Below the pieces are notes generated by a model. That model made no database searches, was not told the origin of the DNA, and was given only the letters and a program-made list of their open reading frames with translations. A program made the position numbers and the translations under genes. This document shows, one piece after another, positions 11,421 to 39,341 of a stretch of 64,000 nt of DNA. The first letter of the stretch is position 1. Every line of letters starts with the position of its first letter. This DNA is from Metaphire vulgaris (lineage: Eukaryota > Annelida > Clitellata > Crassiclitellata > Megascolecidae): positions 9,957,390-10,021,389 of the forward strand of contig CM030845.1 of the NCBI GenBank assembly GCA_018105865.1. Reading direction: 5' to 3'.

Positions 11421-11429
11421 ACCTCCAAT

Positions 11430-11530
11430 GGTCTCATCTTCTTCTTCATATGCCATGTACTGCTAGGTCGGCGACCATGGATTTCCATTCTTCTCTGTTT
11501 CTGGCTTTCCTTATCAGTTCTATGTTGTCT
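11430..11530 (-). mobile_element. RTE-like non-LTR retrotransposon, last codons and tail
   Basis: On the minus strand this encodes LIRKARNREEWKSMVADLA followed shortly by a stop and a GAAGAAGAT-rich run. This is a usual C-terminal end of RTE-type ORFs, where A(R/D)xRxxW precedes the stop and a microsatellite tail follows. Only the extreme 3' end remains. Confidence 0.55.
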
Positions 11531-11630
11531 ATAGTTCCTGTTGCTTATTTTAGGCCGTCTCTATAATGAATAGCATGAGCTAATTGGACTAATAATTAAT
11601 TACAATGTCGGTGTTTTCGCATGAACAGAG

Positions 11631-29316
<17,686 letters not shown>

Positions 29317-29380
29317 TTCCTTCTGTAGAGCGTTGAACAGCGGGTATTCGGAAATGTTTAAACATGACGTCCGCTGCATA

Positions 29381-29550
29381 CAGTGTTTTATCCAGACTCC
29401 AGGCCTTGGGGGGGGGGGTTGAATCGACTTGACTGGAGCGGAAGAGACATAGTTCAATGCAAACATTTGTGCCGGCTAGTGTCAGCATTTTTGTGAGGGG
29501 CAATTTTGAGGATTTGGGGGATCCCCCCAACAGGCCTCGATAAAACACTG
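29381..29550. mobile_element. MITE, CAGTGTTTTATCCAGACTCC family
   Basis: CAGTGTTTTATCCAGACTCC and AGGCCTCGATAAAACACTG ends. It lies 65 bp past the coronin stop and could be within its 3' UTR. Flanking octamers do not match well. Other copies: 30936-31131, 43453-43610, 52223-52394. Confidence 0.8.
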
Positions 29551-29770
29551 GCTTGTAGGCCTATAGCTTCGTAATAAGGCGTTTTCGCAAACGCTTATCA
29601 TAAATAAGCATAGTTTCATAAATATGGACACATAGGCCTACAGTAGAGCGAATTGCGCGAACACATCTTGGCATCTCTAAATTCAACCTGACTAGACTCT
29701 AACGAGTTCAAAATTCACTGGCTCGGATAGGTTCAAAAACCTCAAAACGTGAACACAACCCCAGCTCGTA

Positions 29771-30235
29771 AGGTTCGTCTCCACTGGCTTCCAATTAAAG
29801 AAAGGATAGACTTTAAAATCTGCCTCATGGTATACAAAACACTTTATTACAAAAGAACCTAGTTACCTCCTTTCAAAACTTTCTGTACAAATAAACAACT
29901 ACTTGACCAGATCCTCATCTGCAATAGTTCTCTCCCTTTCTCATAGGCTACTCGGACAGATATCCTGGTTCTCGTGTCTTCTCAGTGGCCGCCCCCAAAC
30001 TCTGGAACTCTGCCTCAGCATGTGCGCATTACAAATTCATTACAGATGTTTAGAACTATTCACTAGATTAAAACCCCATATTTTTGACCTGGCTTATCCT
30101 CCATAGACTGTCACCCGTTTGTCCGGCCGGATACCCTGGATTTGACCTGGATCTTAAATGATTTTGATTTGGTGTGGCATCGCTGATGCTCCTGTGCATT
30201 ATGAGGTGTCGCTATAGAAATTTAAGATACGAGTA
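29771..30235 (+). mobile_element. CR1/L2-like retrotransposon, degraded C-terminal RT and tail
   Basis: The plus strand begins VRLHWLPIKERIDFKICLMV, the conserved block after the palm/thumb region of CR1/L2/jockey-type reverse transcriptases, then loses frame repeatedly. It ends TCGCTATAGAAATTTAAGA, the usual tail of the copies in this window. Confidence 0.8.
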
Positions 30236-30240
30236 GATAA

Positions 30241-30935
30241 TTAACAAGTTCAGTTTTCAGCATTTTTTCTACAGAAATACTGTTTTAGAATTTCAGAAAA
30301 ATTTGTATTATTAGATGCTAATAATCGTTGAAACTGATTGTTTATAATATAGACAACACTGTCTCGCAGTCTTATTATGCGATTCTCGCTGCAGTTGATC
30401 CTCTTCTTCCTAAAGCCGCACCAGTTGACTGTAATCATCAACTACCACAAATCTCGCTTGTACTCGGCCGGTGTTTCACTTTTCGAAAAACGGCTGAAAT
30501 ATGGTTCTGACTACTACCTCTCCAATGTCATATGTAATGAACATGATTTCTATATAGGCCTAGTGCCAGTGAAGCATAGACCCTAATTTCTACAAATTAA
30601 CTGTTTCCCCGATGCTTTTTTCCATCCTCAATCCCTTTCTGTCCTGTCCTATGTTCCTGTGACCAACCGGTTGCTGTGCGTGCTTTGCTCATTGTATGCG
30701 GTACTTTCTCAGTTATTTGCTTATTAGGCCTATAACTTGTTTTGCCCAATTAAGACGCTCAGCCTTCAAGGGATGTTTGAATCTCTTCCCTGCAGTGACA
30801 AGTTCAGTTCATTAAAGTAACCGGTTTCTTGTATCACAGGCTATATGGACGTCAAAAATATTATAAAATCGATTACCTGTTTTACATTAGCCTATGGATC
30901 GAACGACTATTAATTATTGCTACAGTATGCCTATG
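30241..30935. other. Unannotated DNA
   Basis: No recognisable gene or repeat; several TAGGCCTA palindromes. Confidence 0.45.
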
Positions 30936-31131
30936 CAGTGCTTTATCCAGACTCCAGGCCTGGGGGGGGAATTGAGGCTTTCGGGGAGGGGAATCGACTT
31001 GGTTGGAGGGAAAAAGACACAGTTCAATGCAAAATGTGTGTAGGTCTAAGTGCTGGGATTTTGTTGGGGGGGATTTTGAGTTTTTTTGGGGGGGGGAATC
31101 TCCCCTCCTAACAGGCCTGTATAAAACACTG
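30936..31131. mobile_element. hAT-like MITE, CAGTGYTTTATCCAG family
   Basis: CAGTGCTTTATCCAGACTCC and AGGCCTGTATAAAACACTG ends; TGCCTATG at 30928-30935 and 31132-31139 is a perfect 8-bp duplication. This copy fixes the ends and TSD length for the family. Confidence 0.93.
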
Positions 31132-31388
31132 TGCCTATGTGTAGAAATATGAACAAATTCATTGGAGTGATGAAACGAATTAAAACTATATTTTCTTGAG
31201 CTTCCATCTTTACTGCGTCAAATCGAAGTAGAATTGTCACAGTATAGGCTAGGTCTACCGTTCTAATTTTATTCTAGAGCGTTCGAAAGACCACAAAATT
31301 GGTGAGCCATTTGAAAGGACACTATATACGCTGTCTTCTAAAAATCTATTCACTGTCAAAATGGCTGCAGAGTCGATCGAGAGATATG

Positions 31389-31747
31389 CAGTGACGTATA
31401 GCCAGGATTTCCGGAAGGGGGTTTGAACCGTTTGGTTTTGACTTTTGACCGTATAGGCCTACACCAACTTTCGAAAACTCTTTATAAGCAAAAAGGTCAT
31501 CCTATGTATCTATCCTATGTCTTTCCTTCTAAAAATTTTCCTTTCAGATGCTGACAAGCAAAAGAGGTCGTGACGCTTAGGCACTTAAACATTTTTGGTC
31601 AGCAGCCCCAAGGGGGGTTCTGACTTCTGACCCTCAAAATCGCGTCCGAAAATTAAAAATGCATGGAAACACATTTTAAACAATTTTTCGTCGGCGCCCA
31701 AGGTGGGTTTTAACCCCCACCCCAAACTCCCCTTGGCTACGCCACTG
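31389..31747. mobile_element. hAT-like MITE, CAGTGGCGTAGC family
   Basis: CAGTGACGTATAGCCAGG and TTGGCTACGCCACTG ends; GAGATATG (31381-31388) and GAGAAATG (31748-31755) form an 8-bp duplication with one mismatch. Two minus-strand AAGCAAAAAGGTCATC-type motifs at 31483-31501 and 31551-31573. Confidence 0.9.
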
Positions 31748-31798
31748 GAGAAATGAGTCGTGTCTTAATTATGTGGATTAAATATATATGCCAGATAG

Positions 31799-31867
31799 CA
31801 GTGGTTCTCACACAGGGCAGTCCCTACTGAACCACTTTAAACCATGTTATATTATATTATTATTATA
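31799..31867 (+). repeat. Short dispersed repeat with TATTA tail (partner 7221-7294)
   Basis: Starts CAGTGGTTCTCACACAGGGC and ends in TATTA units; nearly identical to the copy at 7221-7294. Confidence 0.65.
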
Positions 31868-32032
31868 GGATACTAGGCAAGTTTGCCCAGCCAAATCTGA
31901 TCAATCATGAATGAAGCAAGGTCATCATTATATTCTGTCAGAAATCGGGGGCCTACTAATATTTCTTTTCGAATTTCATATACACGTTTTAGTATTCTGC
32001 CACGTGAAATACTTTGGCTGACGGTGTTAAGT

Positions 32033-32848
32033 AAGTAAGTAAGTAAGTAAAATCTCGTGGATTTCTATAGCGCCTTGGAAACAGCACAACAGTAGCTGCT
32101 TATTCTTAGGCGCTCAGCCTCTCTTAAAATAGCTATAGGAAAGGTGTGGGATCAGCCAGGCAATGGTCAATATCCGAAGGGCAGTGAGGCTAGGTTGTTA
32201 CAGCTATGGCGGAAATGATTTCAGAAACAGGATTAAGGATTTAAGCTTAGACCTGAAGACTTGAGGAGATAATGCGGGAATTATAGGAAATGAGGATTCA
32301 GATTTTATTGTTTTAAAGTGTCCAAGTGTGCGAAGGGAAGCTGGGATCGAGTTCCAGAGTTCAGGTGCAGCATATGAGAAGGCACGCGTTGCAAATTTTC
32401 AGGGATGACTGATTTAGCGGGCGTGACAGAGTGAGATGAGATGACGAACGTGTGGGTCGAGGAGGCTGAGGGGTTAATAGTGATCTAAGGTAGACAGGTT
32501 TTGATGACTGAAGTGAGCTATGTGTAAGTGTTATTATCTTATATTGGATACGTTCTGTTATTTTAAGCCAATGTAATGATTTTAGTATGGGTGAAATATG
32601 GGAGAATTTAGGTGACATAGTAACAGCACGAGCTAAAGCATTTTGTATTGATTGCAATTTGTTGATGGAGGCTTTGGGAAGGTTATAGTAGAGGGATCCG
32701 AGTTACAGTAATCTAATTTGGAGTGGACTATAGAGGTGGCGATTGTGGACGCAGTCTTAATATCAAGACAAGGACGTAGGCGACGAAGGTCACGAATATG
32801 AATAAAGCAGGCTTTTGAAAGTTGGGAGATTTGTGATTCGAAGTGTTA
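32033..32848 (-). mobile_element. CR1/L2-like retrotransposon, 5'-truncated, minus strand
   Basis: The minus strand encodes, in interrupted frames, SKACFIHIRDLRRLRPCLD, HSKLDYCNS and then LQNALARAV-like and ILKSLHWLKITERIQYKII blocks, typical of the C-terminal third of CR1/L2-type reverse transcriptases. The tail (CGCTATAGAAATCCACGAGA then TTAC units) lies at the low-coordinate end. The frame is broken by a stop or indels. Confidence 0.85.
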
Positions 32849-32849
32849 G

Positions 32850-33410
32850 TATTAGTAATAAGTATAGTGTTAGTGTTAGACTACTGTAACAGTGTCCTGC
32901 TAGGCCTACCGGAAAACAAGCTAAATCGACTTCAGTCCGTACTGAATCTGGCAGCACGAGTGGTCTTTGGTTGTCGCTGGAATGACCACATCACGCCACT
33001 GCTGAGAGACCGCCTCCACTGGTTACGCGTTCAACAGCGTATTGTTTTCAAGCGTTGTTGGCTCACTTTCCGAGCCCTTTATGATCCACACTGCCCAGAA
33101 TATCTGAGTGCACTGGTGCAGCGAACGACGTCAAATGAGTCGAGAATGAAGCTTCGGTCGAGTCGTCGAGTCCTGCTGCTTGTCCCTCCTCCGTCAAAGA
33201 CCTCCAAGTTTGGAGAAAGGTCATTCTCCAAAGGGAATCCGTTACTTTGGAATTCGTTACCTGATGTTGTGTCGGAAGCTGTCTCTGCGGAATCCTTTCT
33301 TAGGAACTTAAAACACACTTATTTAATATCGGATTTTATTGATAGAATTATGTTAAAGCGCTTTTGTCGTAGGCCTTAGCCTTGTTTACTGCGCTGGAAA
33401 AATTGTCTAG
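32850..33410 (+). mobile_element. CR1/L2-like retrotransposon, 3' fragment with (AAT/ATT)n tail
   Basis: An open frame of 178 codons (32843-33379) reads LDYCNSVLLGLPENKLNRLQ, then LRDRLHWLRVQQRIVFK and GNPLLWNSLPDVV. These are the conserved C-terminal blocks of CR1/L2-type RT. The frame is intact to a stop at 33377-33379, followed by an AAT-type microsatellite (33411-33583) that probably grew from the element's 3' tail. The copy at 60840-61326 is a close relative. It starts head-to-head with the minus-strand copy just upstream. Confidence 0.87.
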
Positions 33411-33489
33411 AAATAATAATAATAATAATAATAGTATATATATTATAATTATATATATTATAAATATTATAATTATTATAATTATTATA

Positions 33490-33583
<94 letters not shown>
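33411..33583. repeat. AAT then ATT microsatellite
   Basis: Short AAT run, mixed TATAATTA units, then about 95 bp of ATT. Confidence 0.96.
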
Positions 33584-33584
<1 letters not shown>

Positions 33585-33762
33585 GTAGCTCTAGTAGTTT
33601 ATCTAATGATTTATATTAATTATTATCATTGGTGGCATGATATGATGATAATGATAATAATAAATCTATGGATGACTCGAATAAATCTATGTACGTTGGG
33701 TATATAAAAATTAAGAATTAAGAAATTAAGAATCTATGGTTTGATTAATGTCCGTCGGTAAA

Positions 33763-36700
33763 ATGGAGCTTCTGCGGATTTTCTGTCTGTTGCTTGCGTC
33801 TGGATTCTCGCTGTGTGCGACCGGAACGACTGGTCTGCGTCCGCTGTTTTATCACTAGAAGCATTAGCTCTAAAGATAATACGGGATACTTTTTATTAGT
33901 TGACAGTTTAAGCGGACTTACTTGAGAAGTGCGCACTAGTCTATACTACCTATACTATACCATACTAAAATCATTACATTGGCTTAAAATAACTGAACGT
34001 ATCCAATATAAGATAATAACACTTACATATAGCTCACTTCAGTCATCAAAACCTGTCTACCATAGATCACTATTAGCCCCTCAGCCTCCTCGACCCACAC
34101 GTTCATCATCTTACCTCACTCTGTCACGCCCACTCAATCAGTTATCCCTGAAAATTTGCAACCGTGCCTTCTCATACGCCTCACCTGAACTTTGGAACTC
34201 GATCCCAGCTTCCCTCCGCAGACTTGGACACTTTCAAACAATAAAATCTGAATCCTCATTTCCTATAATTCCTGCATTATCTCCTCAAGTCTTCAGGTCC
34301 AAGCTTAAATCATTCTTTTTTCTAAAATCATATCCTCCATAGCTGTAACAACCTAGCCTCACTGCCCTTTGGACGTTGACTATTGCCTGGCTGATAACAT
34401 ACCTTCCCCATAGCTATTTTAAGAGAGGCTGAGCGCCTAAGAATAAGCAGCTACTGTTGTACTGCTTTCCAAGGCGCTATAGAAATCCACGAGATTTTAC
34501 TTTACTTTACTTTACATAGTCTAGGAAATGCTACTATTTATGATGCCAACCCTGGAGTCACCGAGTTTTTTTGCATGCACGGAATATCATTGGGTCACAA
34601 TTGAACAATTTCTCAAAGGTTTATGCGCAAATCCCACGACTGATCCAAGAATAAGGGGATCCTGCCCTCCTGTGGCCATACCAATGAACTAAAATTAATA
34701 AACTAATAAAGTGTGTAACAATTTGGATTATTTTTATTTGATCGATTAACTTCTCTTTTGTCGTTGAGACTTCAGCGTGGTCCACAAGGTTCCATCTCGT
34801 GGCCCACCTTTGGGCCGCGGCCCATGGGCTGAGAACCACTGTGCTAGAATTTTGTATTTTCTTGTGCTTTCAGGTCAGCCAGAATGTCAGCCATGGAAGA
34901 ATGTGACCGATATTGTGAAGCGTTTGGATCCTTTGAATGTTACTTGTGATATTTACCAGCCATGTACTGGCTTCAAATGTAATGGCATCATGGTAATTAA
35001 TTTGTTACCTGTGATCACACACACTTTGACTTCATTGGACATCTAGATCTGAGCAACTGTTTTTATATAACCTCAAGGCTTAACCCTTTTCGCGTTTGTC
35101 CTGAGAATACTCACCCATTTTACATTACGTTACAAGCAAATGAACAGGTAAAGGGTTAAATGTTTTGAGCTCCAATATATGAGAAATGAATGTTTAAATT
35201 TTTTGAAGAAATGGATTACATAATGCAGCTGAAACAAATAGGTATAAAATATTTTCTTCACAGGATCATCATCATCATGGCTATATCAGGCTTAATTCTG
35301 CTAATTTTGTTGCTTGTATTATGGTAAATATAGATTTGGGCCTATATAGTTCATAGTCTAGTTAAACTATTAGTAAATAGTTGTTAGTTTAATTGTTGTA
35401 GAACTTGGATACAGTTAAAGACAATGTTAGTTTTGGTATATCTATCCTTCCATGCTCGGATCCTCTAAAGTTTCAAGTTGACATTGATATTGCCAAGTAT
35501 CCTCCGTTTAATTTGACCTTGAATGTCAGCAAAAACCAAGTCATTAACAATACCTTTCCACTACCAGGTACCTAAGTACTTATTATTCATTGCTTAAATT
35601 ATATTAATTAATGCATTTTCTGCCAGAGTATTCATTACTTGCTATTTAATACTAGTTTTTTTAACAAATTGGTCAAAGGTCCAATGACTATGTGCTAAAT
35701 TATTGTTAGTAAATATATAATAAGCATTTTACATGTGATACGTATTTATAATTGCTAGTAAAATAGTTATATTTTCAGGAACATGTGAAAACAATATGTG
35801 TTGTTTTTTGGGTTGGTCTTGCATCAGTTACTGTATTAGTTTTTGATTGCTTAATACGTATGTTATTAGCAATGTATTGTAATGTAACGTACAGTAATGG
35901 CACAAAGTATTTATATAGTGCCTTTTTTGGACAAGAGCTTAGAAGCACTCATTGCTATTGTGTATGTGTTGGAATCTTATGGTTATAGTTTGTTATAGTG
36001 TTTTTCTTTTGCAGATTTATGGTAAATGTTTGCAGTCTAGTAATTAAGGTAGGGGTAAGAGTTGCTCCATGGTCTCATTTAATTCAAGTGACTGTTGTTA
36101 ACCCCTTTAGTGTCCATTTATATGTAACGTAATGTAAAATGGACGAGTTGACGCAGCCAAACCTTAACGGAGTTAAAGTGATCTTGACTGTGACCATCAC
36201 CTTGCCCATGGTGCTATAAAAATCATCTGGCTAATAATGATAATAATAATTCTTATTACTGCCTATCTCAGTTCTAATAATTAATTGGACTTAGTTGTAT
36301 ATTGCAGGACTGACTAGAAACCTTGGTCCGTTACCAATTGAGGGAAACCTTTCTATTATACTCTCATCTACAATATCTCCCAGTGGCGAGCAGATTGTTA
36401 CAGCTGTGGTATTTATTGATTATCTGTGTTGAACTTCTGTAGTTGTGCAGTTTTATTGATTTGTTTATATCGTAAAGAGATGGCGTATCATACTGAATAC
36501 TGCTTGGACACTTTACAAAAGATGTATTTTTACTTTTGCAGTTGTGCTTTTGTTACTTCATTAATTTATCTAGTTATTTATCTCTTTCAATGTGATGGAC
36601 TTAAGTGATGGAATTATAGTTTGACTGTCAAGTGCTCAGTTCTCTGTTTTGAATTTGACTAATGATTGCTCTCAATTGTAGATGATTTGATGCTTTTCAT

Positions 36701-38881
36701 GTCATAGCATTGTTTGGCATATTGTTTCCAGTTGTGAGAGTGTGGTATTTCCTCTATCTTTAATTCTCTCTTCCTTCCCTTGCATTTTTTCACATTTCAT
36801 TTATTGTATCTTCCCACTCTTGACACGCGCGCAATCCGCGCATGCTCGTGAACACACATGCACATTATGGCATGATTGTTTGCTTTAAGAATTGCTTTTA
36901 GTTCATTGCCTTGTTAACCATAGGTGGCTGTTACAGTGAAGGTCATAGGCCTGCCACCACCTGTGTACCATTTTGTTCTCATTCCAAATGTTACTTTTCC
37001 TGTTCCTCAATGTCCATCGCAAACTCAACCTCCATCCTTACATCCGTTGTCGGAATCATTGGATAGTGCAACAGAAAATACAACTCCAGAATTTACAGGT
37101 GAGTTCTTGGATAGGTCCTATGCATTGCAGCGTTTTGCAGAATTTTGTCTTGGGGCTCATCCACAAATGACATAACGTGCCTAGGGAAGGGGGTCTGGAC
37201 ATTTATTATGAATTGTGATAAGGGGAGGGGGTTTGGTAAGTGTGACGTGATGTAACGCGACACAAAATTAAAGTGATGACCTTTTTTGGCTTGTCAGGGT
37301 ATTTGGAGAGGGAAAATACAAGGATGACCTTTTTGGCTTGTCAGTATGTTTGGAGAGGGAAAAAATAGAAGGATGAATTACCTTTTTTGCTTGTCAAGAC
37401 TTCGGAAGACAAAAAGGGGGGTCGGCCCGTTGTTACTTCATACTTTAGAGGGTCTGACTTTTTGTTACGTCGTGTTATGTAGGGGGGCAGGTAAAAAAGT
37501 GTCAAAATCGTGTTATGTCATTTATGGATGACCCCTTGGATTTATTTACACTAGAATTAGAAATAGTTGAAAGAATATTTTTGTTAAATCCATATGGATG
37601 ATGCAAAATAGTTTTTTGAGTGTTATAATTTGATTTGTGACGTTAGAGTGACAATAGTTTGATTAGATTTATGCAAGCTGAGGTTTGATTTCTGATATCG
37701 AAGTTTGAGAAAAATTAAACTTAAACTTAAATTTTTTTGTCTTGAACTTGATCTGAGATTTTCAAATCACTGGGCAGTTATATTTATTGGTTGGCATGTT
37801 TGTCTCCATGTTGATATTATTCAGAGGTTAACAAAATGTTGCAATTTCATCTGACCCCATACTTCAATATTTCAGCTGCATTGCTAACAAATTCTAAGAT
37901 TGAAAATGGATTGGCTTAGTTATTAATAGGATTTTAATATATAAACATGTTTTGCAATTTATTTATATTTTGGCTTGTGTGCTATGAAAATGTAAATTTC
38001 TTAGGGAGGAAATTAACACATTTGTAGTGATTGGAAATGTTATATTTTTGAAGGCAGCACGTGTTCACCTTCTTCACTGAGAAACCCATGCGGAGGAAAA
38101 TCCCAAATGTGTGGTGATGGAAAGTGTTTTTGTTTACATGGATACAGCTGGAATGGGAATACCAAAGAATGCGAGCAATCTTCAAGTAATGGTAAATGGA
38201 CATCTTTATTCAGTAACTTTATATTTTTTTCTGTTGTAATTTTTTGTCATCTTGATTTTGTCTCTTCGCGACAGTATACAGTATATGCATAAGTCCACGA
38301 GGTTTTGCGCAATGGTATGTGGCTGTAAAAGACATAAAAATACATGCCATGCCATTCAGAGCTCTGCTAATGCCATTTGGTTTGGTTGAGCACTTGCAGA
38401 CTGTACATGAAAAAGTTTTTATTCCTGATGCTATTTAGCACTGCCTCCCTTTTGTATTCTTCAGCACAGCATCTGCATAACTTAATTTTATTATTTGTGT
38501 ACTTCTGTAAGAGACAGGTGCCGCCATGCTTTTGCGCTGCTGCTGCTGCTGCTGCTTGCACTTCTCCTAGGGTCAAAGTGGTGTTTGAACAAACTGGACC
38601 TTGGGCATCGGCAACCATGCTCGGAAAACTGCAGCACGAGACGGTGAACGATATTAACTGTTAACTTTGATTGTTATGTTGTGAAATTTTTTACAGGTCC
38701 AGCTACCTGGATAATAGTTGTGGCTGCAGTTTGTACGGTCATTGCGATAGCAGGATTTATGATATTCCTGGTTTACAAGTACCGACGCAATCAGGGTCAG
38801 TATGGGCGACACACGCTGCTCATCAACAACGACAACGACGCCGAGTTCGACGACCCGGATCCTCCGATGTTGACCGGTTGA
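33763..38881 (+). CDS. Unrecognised type I membrane protein with EGF-like module
   Basis: Eight exons with consistent phases give 337 residues: 33763-33832, 34874-34992, 35264-35323, 35402-35567, 36308-36408, 36924-37098, 38054-38191, 38697-38881. Exon 1 starts at an ATG in a good context (A at -3, G at +4) and encodes a signal peptide, MELLRIFCLLLASGFSLC. The ectodomain has nine N-x-S/T sequons and begins CQPWKNVTDIVKRLDP. Residues about 232-268 form a six-Cys EGF-like module (spacing C-8-C-6-C-4-C-1-C-12-C). A helix TWIIVVAAVCTVIAIAGF is followed by the stop-transfer KYRR and a short acidic tail with NNDNDAEFDD. I do not recognise the family; a surface or secretory-pathway role is inference. 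The exon 1 donor (GTCTGC) is weak. A CR1-like fragment and a foldback MITE lie in its introns. Confidence 0.8.
33955..34516 (+). mobile_element. CR1/L2-like retrotransposon 3' fragment in intron 1
   Basis: ILKSLHWLKITERIQYKIIT at the start and ELWNSIPASLRRLG further on match the copies at 32033-32848 and 57180-57812. The frame is open from about 33929 to 34342. The tail GGCGCTATAGAAATCCACGAG is followed by TTTAC units. Confidence 0.87.
34600..34850. repeat. hAT-type right-end remnant
   Basis: GGCCCACCTTTGGGCCGCGGCCC followed by ATGGGCTGAGAACCACTG looks like the right end of a hAT-type element (GAGAACCACTG terminus). The matching left end CAGTGGTTCTC was not found nearby. Confidence 0.4.
37152..37535. 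mobile_element. MITE with GGGGTCATCCATAAATGACATAAC ends, intron 6
   Basis: GGGGCTCATCCACAAATGAC (left) and GTCATTTATGGATGACCCC (right) are inverted repeats that differ by one indel and one base. Three plus-strand GATGACCTTTTTGGCTTGTC-type motifs occur at 37273-37297, 37323-37344 and 37371-37397. No clear target duplication. It lies 53 bp past exon 6 of the membrane protein gene. Confidence 0.85.
38377..38664 (+). other. Intronic ORF, probably not a gene
   Basis: An open frame of 95 codons in intron 7 includes a (GCT)n Ala run near 38540. It has no family signature and no splice signals tying it to the gene. Confidence 0.2.
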
Positions 38882-39335
38882 TGTGCCGCTGCATTCATTC
38901 CACTGTGAACAACTTTTGGATAATTTTTTTTTGGCATAGACAATTTGTTGTGCATTTTGCTGCAATTGTTATTTCTTGCTGCTAATTCTCAAATACTTCT
39001 TGCGTTAAATAATATAATCAAGCATTTTTCCAAAAGGATTTTACTTTACAAAGTTATATGCATGGCTGACAACACATGTATACAAGTATAATATTGCAAC
39101 TTGTGTAATTAATGCCTTAGAATGGAAACGTTTTGTTGCATTATCTGTGACCTTATACTTGTAAGCTTTATTTAGCTGGATTTATATCAACTCAAGAGTT
39201 ATGCATTTACAAGAAGTTTAGTAGTCGGTTTTAATAATTATTGTTTACAAATTTTAACACTGGTTGTTGGTTTTATTCAAATTGCCATCTGTGTTGCATA
39301 TGACACAAAATGCTTCTCTGAAATCCACACTGTAT

Positions 39336-39341
39336 AATAAA
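39336..39341 (+). terminator. Candidate poly(A) signal of the membrane protein gene
   Basis: AATAAA about 455 bases after the stop, in AT-rich 3' DNA. Other downstream signals are possible. Confidence 0.4.
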
